Shown: positions 34,243 to 42,891 of the stretch, piece after piece
Position numbering within the stretch: the first letter of the stretch is position 1
How the letters are laid out: the number at the start of each line of letters is the position of its first letter
DNA from: Flexithrix dorotheae DSM 6795
GTDB taxonomy: Bacteria > Bacteroidota > Bacteroidia > Cytophagales > Flammeovirgaceae
Assembly: GCF_000379765.1 (NCBI RefSeq)
Contig: NZ_KB903443.1
Coordinates: forward strand, 310,001-374,000
Length of the DNA: 64,000 bases
Reading direction: 5' to 3'
The notes under the pieces: model-generated
What the model was told of the DNA's origin: nothing
What the model saw: the letters and a program-made list of their open reading frames with translations, nothing else
Database searches by the model: none
Position numbers and translations under genes: made by a program

Positions 34243-35739
34243 CTATTTTCCCACATTTTTTAAAAGTAAATAATAAAAATTCAATGATTTAGAGAAGTCT
34301 TCAATTGAAATTCTTTCATTAATATCATGAAAGCCGATTGGGTCTGTTACCGGCATAAACCGATAAATCTGATCGGTTAATTCCCGGTAATAACGACTAT
34401 CAGTACCTCCAACAACCAGATAAGGGGTAACAATTGCCTCTGGAAATTGCTGTTTCACCGTTTGGGCAATAATATGATAACCAAAAGCTTCGGTTGGGGA
34501 AACTGGAGTTGGTTCACTTTTAAATCCTCCAATTTTAAGTTGTACCCTGTTATCCTGGAGAATTTCCCGGATGTGAGCAATTACATCTTCTGAAGTTTCT
34601 CCGGGCAAAACTCGGAAATTAATAGTAGCTTTTGCCTCAGAGGGAAGCACATTATCCTTGAACCCCGAGTTAATTATTGTTGGAGCGGTAGTCGTTCTTA
34701 CCGAAGCATTTCCAGCTGGGCTTTTTTCATAAATGCTTAATACAACACCTTCAAACAGCCATAAATTCGCAAAAACTATCCGCTGGAGGAAAGGCATTTC
34801 AGGCCCAATATTCCCCAGTAATTCCCTTACGGGAGGTGTCAGTTTTTTCTCAAATTGATTATCCCTTAATTTCACAATGGCTCTGGATAACACTTCAATA
34901 GCGGTTTCAGATTGTGGCATACTAGAGTGTCCCCCAGGTAAATTAATAGAAAGTTCCACAGAAAGAAATCCTTTTTCCGCTGTCCCAATTAAGGCCACAG
35001 GAACATCAATTCCCGGAACTTTTTCTCCGGTAATTATCCCCCCTTCGTCCATCACAAACTCTGGTTGAATATTATTTTCTTTCAGATATTCTACGATTTT
35101 TATTGCACCTTCTTTTCCTCCAATTTCTTCATCGTGTCCAAAGGCAAAATAGATTGTTCTTTCTGGGGAATATCCTTCAGTCAGTAATTTTTCCACGGCT
35201 TCCAAATTGCCAATAATACTGATTTTATCATCAATGGCTCCTCTTCCCCAAATATGGCCATCAGCTATATCACCGCCAAAAGGTGGATGTTCCCATGTGG
35301 AATACATTTCCTTTTTCAGCTTCCCTACGCGCCTTTCAAACTCAATCTGATTTTGTGGCTTTTCAATTGGTACCACATCCATATGTCCCATCAGAATAGC
35401 AGGTTTTAATGCTTTATTTTGGCCCTCCCATTTGTAAAGCAAACTGTATTTATTAATAACCTTTTTTTCAAGAAGAGAATCTGCCAAAGGGTACGCTTCC
35501 GATAAAAACTGATGAAAAGCCAGGAATGGAATAGAATCAAAATCATTGGGATCTTCAAAAGAAATGGTTGGAAACTGGATAGCTCTTGAAAAGTTTTGAA
35601 TAGATTTTTCCCCCACCTCAAAATGGCTTACCGGCTCAAAATCAGGCTGATTATTTTTATATGTAAGCGTATTGAAAAGTAAAACTCCCAAAAGTAGAAT
35701 AAAACCTAAAAGGAATAATGTCAGTATTTTTTTTACCAT
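34243..35739 (-). CDS. M20 family metallopeptidase (carboxypeptidase S-like)
   Basis: This encodes 498 residues with an N-terminal membrane anchor (ILTLFLLGFILLLGVLLFN). The metal site of M20 peptidases is present: His in LMGHMDVVP, bridging Asp in GRGAIDDK, the catalytic Glu pair in FGHDEEIGG, and a further site in FVMDEGG. The length and anchor resemble vacuolar carboxypeptidase S and PM20D1-type enzymes rather than cytosolic PepD. The catalytic domain should face the periplasm and release amino acids from small peptides or N-acyl amino acids. Upstream of the tricorn-like gene with the same direction, but 256 bases apart, so a joint operon is doubtful. Confidence 0.9.
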   Translation of the reverse strand: MVKKILTLFLLGFILLLGVLLFNTLTYKNNQPDFEPVSHFEVGEKSIQNFSRAIQFPTISFEDPNDFDSIPFLAFHQFLSEAYPLADSLLEKKVINKYSLLYKWEGQNKALKPAILMGHMDVVPIEKPQNQIEFERRVGKLKKEMYSTWEHPPFGGDIADGHIWGRGAIDDKISIIGNLEAVEKLLTEGYSPERTIYFAFGHDEEIGGKEGAIKIVEYLKENNIQPEFVMDEGGIITGEKVPGIDVPVALIGTAEKGFLSVELSINLPGGHSSMPQSETAIEVLSRAIVKLRDNQFEKKLTPPVRELLGNIGPEMPFLQRIVFANLWLFEGVVLSIYEKSPAGNASVRTTTAPTIINSGFKDNVLPSEAKATINFRVLPGETSEDVIAHIREILQDNRVQLKIGGFKSEPTPVSPTEAFGYHIIAQTVKQQFPEAIVTPYLVVGGTDSRYYRELTDQIYRFMPVTDPIGFHDINERISIEDFSKSLNFYYLLLKNVGK

Positions 35740-35951
35740 TTTTGTGTCATTTAAAGGCTAAGTATATTCAAACTAAAAATAAATTAAGAAGATTATCAAA
35801 GTCGTGATGCATATTTTTGCGAATAATCTTTTTTCAAATGAACTTTCACTGATGTTACAGGCCTTAAATAAGTAACATAAGTTTTATTCTGGTAATCAGT
35901 TGGTTAACCCACTAATTTACCTCATGTGTTCCATGCAAGTGCACTAGATTT

Positions 35952-36347
35952 ATGGCAAAGAAGAATGCAAAATTTGATTTAATTTCCTACGGCAGATATT
36001 CCAGGTGGGACAGGGAATCCAGCGAATTACCCAAAATTAAAGAACTTACTCACAAAATACCAGCTATTGAAGATGAGGAGTTTGGGTACATCATGGAAGT
36101 GAAAAGTGCCAAAGGCAAGCGGATCAGTTTTATGATTGAACATCCTTCATTTAAAGATGAATCAGGAAAGGTTGCTTCGCCTTTTATTGGAGAAATTTTC
36201 ATCAAAACAAACCCTTTTCGGTTTTTTCTGGGAGATTGTATCTGGCAGCCTGTACATGATAAAGTTGGAAAATGGAAAATCACAACTAAATATGAGGGAA
36301 AAATAATTTTAGAAAAAACATTCGAAATTTTTCTTCCGGTTAGGTAA
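35952..36347 (+). CDS. DUF3859 domain-containing protein
   Basis: The 131-residue product has no signal peptide. It is beta-rich and contains segments I associate with DUF3859: FDLISYGRYSRWDRESSELP, IEHPSFKDESGK, and FFLGDCIWQPVHDKVGKWKI. The domain occurs in many bacteria and has no known function. It is monocistronic, diverging from the M20 peptidase gene. The family name is from memory of the pattern and not from a search. Confidence 0.7.
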   Translation: MAKKNAKFDLISYGRYSRWDRESSELPKIKELTHKIPAIEDEEFGYIMEVKSAKGKRISFMIEHPSFKDESGKVASPFIGEIFIKTNPFRFFLGDCIWQPVHDKVGKWKITTKYEGKIILEKTFEIFLPVR

Positions 36348-36671
36348 TTTTTAAAGAATTTAAATAACTTTAAATAATAAAATGAATCCAACATACAAAT
36401 TCAATTCATTTTCCCAGCTATTTTTGTAATTATCCAGATTTTTTATTAACTCAAACAACTCATTTCCAAACATTTACATTTATTATATTGTTCAATAAAG
36501 GTATAAATGTTTTGGGGAAATCAATTCAATCAGATAAACAGGTTGAAATATCAACAATCGTTTCATCAATTAACATTAATTTTTGAGACTCCCTTTTCCT
36601 TCAAATAAACCATGTTAAACTAAAATTATCTTCAATTAATAATTACTGTTACTACTAAATAGCAGACAACT
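36348..36671. other. Intergenic region
   Basis: About 320 A+T-rich bases between two plus-strand genes hold no supported gene. I cannot identify a promoter box or terminator with confidence. Confidence 0.4.
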
Positions 36672-37439
36672 ATGGATTCTGTTGCTATCTCTTTAAGTCT
36701 GATATTCGTTTTTTCCTTATTTTTTACGTCCAATCCGGAAAAAACATTAGAAGAAAGCCCTTCTTCCAATTACACCTTAACCAAAACTGATGGTATTTAT
36801 CGCCTTGAAGGCATGTTTTTCAACAGCGATACCAAAGAACCTGTAAGCGGAGTGGATGTAATTATTACGAATATCAATAATGATTTTACCAAAACAGTTT
36901 CTACAGATGCCAGCGGCAGATTTTCTGCCAAACTTATAGATGAATCTGTTTATGCCATAGTTGGAGTAAAGCCCAAATATTTTCATTCCCCTATTAAAAA
37001 TGTTTCTACCATAGGCTGGGATTCAGAAATAAAAATCCACACCAATATTCCTATAAAAAGAATTGAAAAAGGGAGATCTTACCTTATAGAACAACTGGAT
37101 TTTGAGATTAATGATGTAAATATTTCTAATGAAAAAGGTTTCCAGAAGCTTGATAATCTTTTTGAAATTTTAAGAAGAAATCCGGATATTATATTAGAAA
37201 TTGGGGTTCATACAGATTCACGGGGTAATGATATGTATAATCTGGAATTGTCTCAGGAAAGGGCCAACATGATCGCCAACTACTTGGTTTCCAAGGGAAT
37301 AAACAATAATCGACTAAAAGCAATTGGTTATGGAGAAACCCGTCCTGCCAACCATTGTACCAACAACGTAAAATGTTCCCATGCACAGCATGTTAAAAAC
37401 AGAAGAACTGAATTCAGGGTGATAGAGTTTGAACAGTAA
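36672..37439 (+). CDS. OmpA-family protein with carboxypeptidase-regulatory-like domain
   Basis: The 255-residue product has a hydrophobic N-terminus (MDSVAISLSLIFVFSLFF). A CarboxypepD_reg-like domain lies at about 45-125 (NSDTKEPVSGVDVIITNI), and an OmpA C-terminal peptidoglycan-binding domain at about 140-255 (VHTDSRGNDMYNLELSQERA, IGYGETRPANHC). Asp and Arg of TDSRG...LSQERA are the diaminopimelate-binding residues. A conserved cysteine pair (HCTNNVKCS) is typical of Bacteroidota members. It probably anchors to peptidoglycan. A longer relative follows at 37729, which suggests duplication. Confidence 0.87.
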   Translation: MDSVAISLSLIFVFSLFFTSNPEKTLEESPSSNYTLTKTDGIYRLEGMFFNSDTKEPVSGVDVIITNINNDFTKTVSTDASGRFSAKLIDESVYAIVGVKPKYFHSPIKNVSTIGWDSEIKIHTNIPIKRIEKGRSYLIEQLDFEINDVNISNEKGFQKLDNLFEILRRNPDIILEIGVHTDSRGNDMYNLELSQERANMIANYLVSKGINNNRLKAIGYGETRPANHCTNNVKCSHAQHVKNRRTEFRVIEFEQ

Positions 37440-37728
37440 GTGCCTGGGGAGTAAAAATAACCTTTAAATTTGGGGAGCCGGAATGGCTCTTAAGTTTGAA
37501 AATGAGGTGAGGGTGCTCAACATTAAAAAAGTAGAGGTGTTTAAATTTTTTTCCCTGTTTTTTCCAATCTAACCTGTTAAAAAATTAAGTTTGTAGCTAC
37601 AATTAAACTGACTATAGCCTGGAAATATCCGGGAAACTGCTACCCATAAGTATAAAAGTTCATCGAAACTGATTTTTTGGAATAATCTGCTTTTTAAAAG
37701 CAACTGTTTATTCCCGCGATTTTTAGCT

Positions 37729-38835
37729 ATGAAAAAAATCTTGTTTGCTATATTTTCACCTTTTTCATTTTTATTACTGTGTTTTTTATTCTTTCAAGGG
37801 AATATACTTGCAGTTGATGACACTAAAAATAACCTTTCCCTTGCTTTCCACCCTTCTTCAGATACTCTAAAAAATCCCTATATCATCAGTGGTAAACTCC
37901 TTGATAAGGAGATAAAGAAAAAGTCAAAAGCCAGGTATCATAACTTTACCATTATTGCCTATAAAGTTACCAGAGACAAAAACAACCAGATTTCACATCT
38001 TAAAATTCAATTAAAAAAACACAAACAGCTCATTCAGGAAAATGGGGAATTCGAACTTGAATTATATGGGAATCATGAATATTTCATTACCTGCCTGAAA
38101 GAAGGATACAGTTCTATTCCCGTATTTATGCCCAAAAGAAATGTAGCTAAAGGGCAGCATATCAGTATTGAAATCCCAATTGAGAAAAGTGAAAACGTGG
38201 TGGTAAAAGGTAATGTAGTCACGGAGGCAAACGGATCTGCCATTAATGAAGCCCAGGTGACCATTGAAGAAATTGAAACAGGGATAAAAAGGGTAATCAC
38301 CACTGAAAGTGATGGGGCATTTGCCTTTTCCATCCTTAAAAAGCAACCTTACCTGATTCACGCGTACAAAAAAGGTTTTTTTTATAATCCTTCGGATACG
38401 ATAACCTCCTTTTCACCAGGAGAGTGGTCATTAAACAAGAATATTCAGTTGCAGGAAATTGTGGTTGGACAGGCGATAAGAGTAAAGGGTTTTTATTTCA
38501 ACATCAATGATACTACCTTAACTGATTCCCAAAAAGAGGTGTTGGACAACCTGCTGAATATTATTATAGATAATCCCGGAATCCACTTTGAGCTTTCTTG
38601 CCATTCAGATTCCAGAGGCAATGATGACTATAATCTGGAGCTGACCCAAAACAGAGCAGAAGAGGCAGTACGTTATTTAGTGGAAAAAGGAGAAATAGAA
38701 GTTGAAAGGCTTACGGCAGTGGGATATGGGGAAAAATTTTTGGTCAATGGCTGTAAAAATGGCATCAGGTGTTCATCCAAAAAACATGAGGAAAACAGAC
38801 GAATGGAGCTTAAGGTAATGAAAATTGTAGAATAA
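37729..38835 (+). CDS. OmpA-family protein
   Basis: This 368-residue protein has a signal peptide near MKKILFAIFSPFSFLLLCF. Two beta-domains follow, the second of which is CarboxypepD_reg-like (VVKGNVVTEANGSAINEAQV). An OmpA C-terminal domain fills about 255-368 (SCHSDSRGNDDYNLELTQNR, TAVGYGEKFLVNGC) with the same cysteine pair as its neighbour. Like the 255-residue protein upstream it probably binds peptidoglycan from the periplasm or outer membrane. The two share domain order, so a local duplication is likely. The gap of 289 bases argues against tight cotranscription. Confidence 0.87.
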   Translation: MKKILFAIFSPFSFLLLCFLFFQGNILAVDDTKNNLSLAFHPSSDTLKNPYIISGKLLDKEIKKKSKARYHNFTIIAYKVTRDKNNQISHLKIQLKKHKQLIQENGEFELELYGNHEYFITCLKEGYSSIPVFMPKRNVAKGQHISIEIPIEKSENVVVKGNVVTEANGSAINEAQVTIEEIETGIKRVITTESDGAFAFSILKKQPYLIHAYKKGFFYNPSDTITSFSPGEWSLNKNIQLQEIVVGQAIRVKGFYFNINDTTLTDSQKEVLDNLLNIIIDNPGIHFELSCHSDSRGNDDYNLELTQNRAEEAVRYLVEKGEIEVERLTAVGYGEKFLVNGCKNGIRCSSKKHEENRRMELKVMKIVE

Positions 38836-38935
38836 TTACCTGTGCTAATTTTTTTGATTTCCTGAATTCTCGTATTCTCTCCTATTGGCACTCTTAACAG
38901 TCAATACCCCCATAATTTGAAAAATGGACACTAAA

Positions 38936-38963
38936 AAAAGGAGCTTAAATAAACTCCTTCTTT
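38936..38963 (+). terminator. Possible terminator after the second OmpA gene
   Basis: AAGGAG (38938-38943) and CTCCTT (38954-38959) form a short stem inside flanking A and T tracts. Weak to moderate. Confidence 0.5.
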
Positions 38964-39166
38964 TAACCTAACAATTAATCAAGTTATAAGATTAATCAAT
39001 CGCAAATTTGAAGTTATGCTCATTTCAATTTAAAGAGAAGCTAAAAGTTTTTTGAAAAAACACATTAAAATCCAATAACGATTAGGTCTAATCTAAAAAA
39101 TGCTGTAAAAAAATAAGCAGAACATTAAACACCTGATACAAAGGTATCGCTGTCTCTACTTAAATT

Positions 39167-39190
39167 CAATACCCCTAATTGGGTATTTTT
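39167..39190 (+). terminator. Second hairpin with T-tract
   Basis: AATACCC (39168-39174) pairs with GGGTATT (39181-39187), 7 bp with a 6-base loop, followed by a T-run. It faces the plus strand, back-to-back with the exonuclease gene. Confidence 0.5.
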
Positions 39191-39215
39191 ACTTCAAAAC
39201 AGGCCCAGGACCAAA

Positions 39216-40028
39216 TTACTTGAGCTTATTAAACTGACTAAGCTTAATTTCCGTGAGTTTTTGCTTGGTATTCAGGGCAAATTCATTCTTAAGAATCCAG
39301 TCGTAATATCCTGGTTCTTTCTCCAACACCTCCAGAACAGGTTTGTTTTTGTGTTTTCCAAAATTAAATACCGCTACTCCCTTATTGTTGTACACCATTC
39401 TGCCTGCCAAATCTATCATATTTGAAGCAGTAATTTTATGCAGTGCATTCACATCATTTTCCACTGGAACTGAGGTTTTTCCAGTTTTGGGATCCTTGTA
39501 TTCCATGCCTTCATATTTTTTTACCTGGGCATCCAGTACTTCGTAAGTAGCAAGGGTATCGGCTTCTGCACTATGAGCGTCTTCCAGTTCTTTTCCACAA
39601 TAAAATTTCACAGCTGCACTCAGCGTTCTGGGTTCCATCATATGAAATATTTTCTGAGCATCCACCAACTTTCGGTTATTCACATCAAACTCTACTCCTG
39701 CCCTTAAAAATTCTTCAACCAAAAGAGGAATATCAAACCTCAATATATTAAATCCAGCCAAATCACAACCTTCCAGAAACTTAGCCATTTCCTTTGCGAT
39801 TTGCTTAAAAGTAGGAGCATCTTTCACATCTTCATCATATATACCGTGAATCATACTCGTTTCTGCCGGGATTGGCACTGTAGGATTTACTTTCTTGGTT
39901 TTAATGATTTGTTCCCCACTGGGCATCACCTTCACTATTGAAATCTCAACAATCCGATCCTTAATCACATTTATCCCAGTGGTTTCCAGATCAAAAAAGG
40001 CTAGTGGATTTCTTAACTTTAGATACAT
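39216..40028 (-). CDS. DEDDh 3'-5' exonuclease (DNA polymerase III epsilon-like)
   Basis: The 270-residue protein has the DEDDh exonuclease motifs: ExoI LAFFDLETTGI (Asp13, Glu15), ExoII FNILRFDIPLLVEE, and ExoIII HSAEADTLATYEV with His and Asp. The C-terminal 60 residues (NFGKHKNKPVLEVLEKEPGY) form a small domain found in Bacteroidota exonucleases of this type. It removes nucleotides from 3' ends of DNA or RNA; it may be the proofreading subunit or a separate exonuclease. I leave the symbol empty, since dnaQ cannot be separated from paralogs by sequence alone. Confidence 0.9.
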   Translation of the reverse strand: MYLKLRNPLAFFDLETTGINVIKDRIVEISIVKVMPSGEQIIKTKKVNPTVPIPAETSMIHGIYDEDVKDAPTFKQIAKEMAKFLEGCDLAGFNILRFDIPLLVEEFLRAGVEFDVNNRKLVDAQKIFHMMEPRTLSAAVKFYCGKELEDAHSAEADTLATYEVLDAQVKKYEGMEYKDPKTGKTSVPVENDVNALHKITASNMIDLAGRMVYNNKGVAVFNFGKHKNKPVLEVLEKEPGYYDWILKNEFALNTKQKLTEIKLSQFNKLK

Positions 40029-40378
40029 ATTACTTTGTTTTTGGCAAAATCTCTATTTTTAATTAATAAGACTGACTATCAATACTTTATTTACATTTTC
40101 AATTCACTTATTGTGTATTAACCAGAAGTCAGAGGTTAGTTTTTTGCTAAAAGTCATTTTAAAAGTAATTCTAACACTCTGCATCTAATTTCTGCCTTCT
40201 AAATATTAAAAGAAAATTATTTTAACATTGTATTAAGTGGCAAAAAATAGAGAATTTTAAGTTTAGGGTAGATTAATGTTTTTTTTTGATTATTGACACC
40301 ATAAAGATGTAAAGTTAAAATCATAATTTAAAATGACACAGCTACCCTGATTTTATTTTAAAGGTTCAGCAATTCCGA
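40029..40378. other. Intergenic region
   Basis: The 350 bases between two minus-strand genes hold no gene. An imperfect inverted repeat (AGAAGTCAGAGGTTAG near 40124 against CTAATTTCTGCCTTCT near 40190) might form a weak structure. Confidence 0.4.
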
Positions 40379-42313
40379 TTACTCTTCTTCCTCTGCAAAT
40401 AACCAGCTTCTCAAAACTTTAATTTGTTCTTCGGTAGGATTTTCCATTCCCTCAAAAATATGATACTCGGTTTTTTCGGTTACTTCCACAGGTTCCTGCA
40501 AAACTACCAGAACTTTTTCACCATTTTCATTGGTTTCTTCTTCATCTTCCTCCATGGGTTCTTTTAGCCTAAGTACTTCCACTGTTAAAGTATCTCCCGC
40601 TTTTGCTTCTGCCGGAAAGCCCATGAGTAATTCTCTGGCGGTTTCCAAAGTAAGCGTGTCTCCATTTATTTTTGTAATTATATCTCCTTGTTGATAGCCC
40701 ATTTTCTTTCCAAAGTCATCCAGATTTTCAACCTCCTGCAGCACAAAATTACTATCCTTGTCAAGGGCAAGCCCACTGAGAATATTGCCCATTGAAATTT
40801 CGTTAATTTTAGCTTCCTCTTTATAAATAAATCCAACCTTGGCAAAATATTCTTTTAATGGCAATGGCTCGGAGCCTTCCACATATTTGGTAAAAAACGC
40901 TCTGATTTCCGGGAATCCGGTTATCTCTACAATTTTATCAAATAATTCATCATCTTTAAATGCTTTGGATTTGCCATAAACTTTTGATAAATCGAGCATC
41001 ATATTACGCAGTCCGTATTTCCCTTCCGAAAGTTCTCTTAGCCGAATATCCAGACAAAGCCCGATTAAGGCGCCTTTTTCATATACATTCCCATACTGAT
41101 CTTCATATTTTCCCAAAACCTGCTCACTCATTATCGTAAAAGGAACTGTATCATTAAAAGCTGAAGCCTGATTCAGTTTTGTTCTGATGGTTTCAATAAA
41201 TTCCTCAGGAGGAAGCAGGCCATAACTCACCTGCACATGATTGGCAAAATATTCAGTTACTCCTTCATACATCCATAAATGTTTGGACATCTTGGGCTCA
41301 ATAAAATCAAAATACTGAATTTCTTCGGAGTGAATATTTAAAGGTGTTACAATATGGAAAAATTCATGAGCCGCAATATCCCTGATACTCTGGGTGAGGT
41401 ATTTGGGATCAATTTCTGGCAGAAAATACAGAGATGAATAGGAATGCTCAAGTGCACCCATCATTCCGGATTTTGAGGGTTTATCAGTAAGGTAAATGAT
41501 AAACGCATACTTTTTAATCGGTAAAGTTCCTCCCAGATATTTCCGCTGTGCTTCAAGAATTTCTGCTATATTTTCCCCTACGTATTCTGAGGTCAACTTT
41601 TGATTTGGGGAATATACCGAAACCAAAACATCGGCTCCACCTACTTTCAGGATGGTGGTATCGGGGACATTATACATAATTGGTGAATCCGCCAGATCTA
41701 CATAAGAATCTATGCTGTAAGTATCAAATCCGGGTTCTGATTTTTCCGCAATTAAGGCAGTAGAACCATAAAAATCTTCAGGTTTTTCAAAGGTCAGTTT
41801 ATAGGGAATTAATTTCATATCATCGAAATACCCAAAAAAACCAAAAGTGTTGATCACAAAACTTTTCTTTTCTTCAATATTAGTCCCGGCCGGTTCGAAA
41901 ATAAAATTACCCTTTTCAGTATCCCATGTATCTTCCACCCAGTAGGAAATTCTTTTCAGTTTATTACTTTTTTGAATTTCCCATCGGTTTTCATCCAGTT
42001 TGTTCACCACAAGTTCTTTTCCCTTTTTATCATAGGCCTTAAAATCAGTTATAAACCTTCCAAAATCGGAAATGCTATACGTACCAGGAACAATTTTGGG
42101 AATATTATAAACAATGGTTTTGGCCTTGATTTTTGGAACTAAAAGATTCACTCTCAACTGATCATCTTTCACTTCATTTAGGTCCACTGAAAAGAAATAA
42201 GCATTTTCTTTTTGGGCAATTCCTTTTGTAAAAAAGGCAGCCACAAAAAAGCAGCAAATGATAAAGGATTTTTTGGCAGAAAACAGTTCAGGTATAAAAG
42301 AAAAATTATTCAT
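40379..42313 (-). CDS. M61 family metallopeptidase with PDZ domain
   Basis: The 644-residue product has a signal peptide (FVAAFFTKGIAQ). The N-terminal beta-domain of glycyl aminopeptidases is followed by a gluzincin core: HExxH in IAAHEFFHIVTPLNIHSEE and the third ligand Glu in MYEGVTEYFANH. A C-terminal PDZ domain (GYQQGDIITKINGDTLTL) and an acidic tail rich in Glu complete it. It would act in the periplasm or at the surface on N-terminal Gly or Ala. It is one of several peptidases in the window. No operon partner. Confidence 0.92.
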   Translation of the reverse strand: MNNFSFIPELFSAKKSFIICCFFVAAFFTKGIAQKENAYFFSVDLNEVKDDQLRVNLLVPKIKAKTIVYNIPKIVPGTYSISDFGRFITDFKAYDKKGKELVVNKLDENRWEIQKSNKLKRISYWVEDTWDTEKGNFIFEPAGTNIEEKKSFVINTFGFFGYFDDMKLIPYKLTFEKPEDFYGSTALIAEKSEPGFDTYSIDSYVDLADSPIMYNVPDTTILKVGGADVLVSVYSPNQKLTSEYVGENIAEILEAQRKYLGGTLPIKKYAFIIYLTDKPSKSGMMGALEHSYSSLYFLPEIDPKYLTQSIRDIAAHEFFHIVTPLNIHSEEIQYFDFIEPKMSKHLWMYEGVTEYFANHVQVSYGLLPPEEFIETIRTKLNQASAFNDTVPFTIMSEQVLGKYEDQYGNVYEKGALIGLCLDIRLRELSEGKYGLRNMMLDLSKVYGKSKAFKDDELFDKIVEITGFPEIRAFFTKYVEGSEPLPLKEYFAKVGFIYKEEAKINEISMGNILSGLALDKDSNFVLQEVENLDDFGKKMGYQQGDIITKINGDTLTLETARELLMGFPAEAKAGDTLTVEVLRLKEPMEEDEEETNENGEKVLVVLQEPVEVTEKTEYHIFEGMENPTEEQIKVLRSWLFAEEEE

Positions 42314-42891
42314 TAATTTTTAATAATTTGTATTTAAAAATAACTTGATTATTGTTTTTTGATCTGGTAATTATAAGTATTTGCCATTTTTTATTTCAGG
42401 AAATAATCATAATTATCCATGATCAATTCGTCTTAATTATCGATGTGAATTAAACTTTTTTCTTTTTCTGCAAATGACCACAGAAGCATCTGCCCGGTTT
42501 GGGGCCACCGTTCATAGAAAAGCCTTGAAATACCAGCATTTTATATCCTGAGCCCCAAAAACGGATTATTTTCGCTTTTAAACAAAAAGTTTAAACCACT
42601 TCATTGGGTAATATTATAGTTTAAGTCAAAAGTATTTTTTTATTCTAATAAACACACAATTACTTGATGAAAGGCGAGTAAGACATTTTTTTAGGTGATA
42701 TTTGTATGCTTTAAATCTACGGTCTTTTTTGTTGATTTTCCAAACTATATTTTGCCGGATAAAATATATTTAAAGCTGAGCAGCAAATTTAAACTGACGA
42801 TCGTGTAGGGAAATAACCCTTTTTTTGGTAAATTCTATTTGATTTACATAACCAGCCATTTATTCAAGGTAAAGCAGTATTTATTACTCCT
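42314..42891. other. Divergent intergenic region
   Basis: This is a 578-base gap between divergent genes. I find no ORF with a plausible start. It must hold both promoters, but no good TTTG/TAnnTTTG pair stands out. The stretch 42485-42530 is richer in G+C than its surroundings. Confidence 0.4.

Larger units (their letters stand above)
38836..39215. other. Intergenic region between convergent genes
   Basis: The 380 bases hold two plus-strand hairpins with T-tracts, described separately, and no gene. The rest is A+T-rich. Confidence 0.5.
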
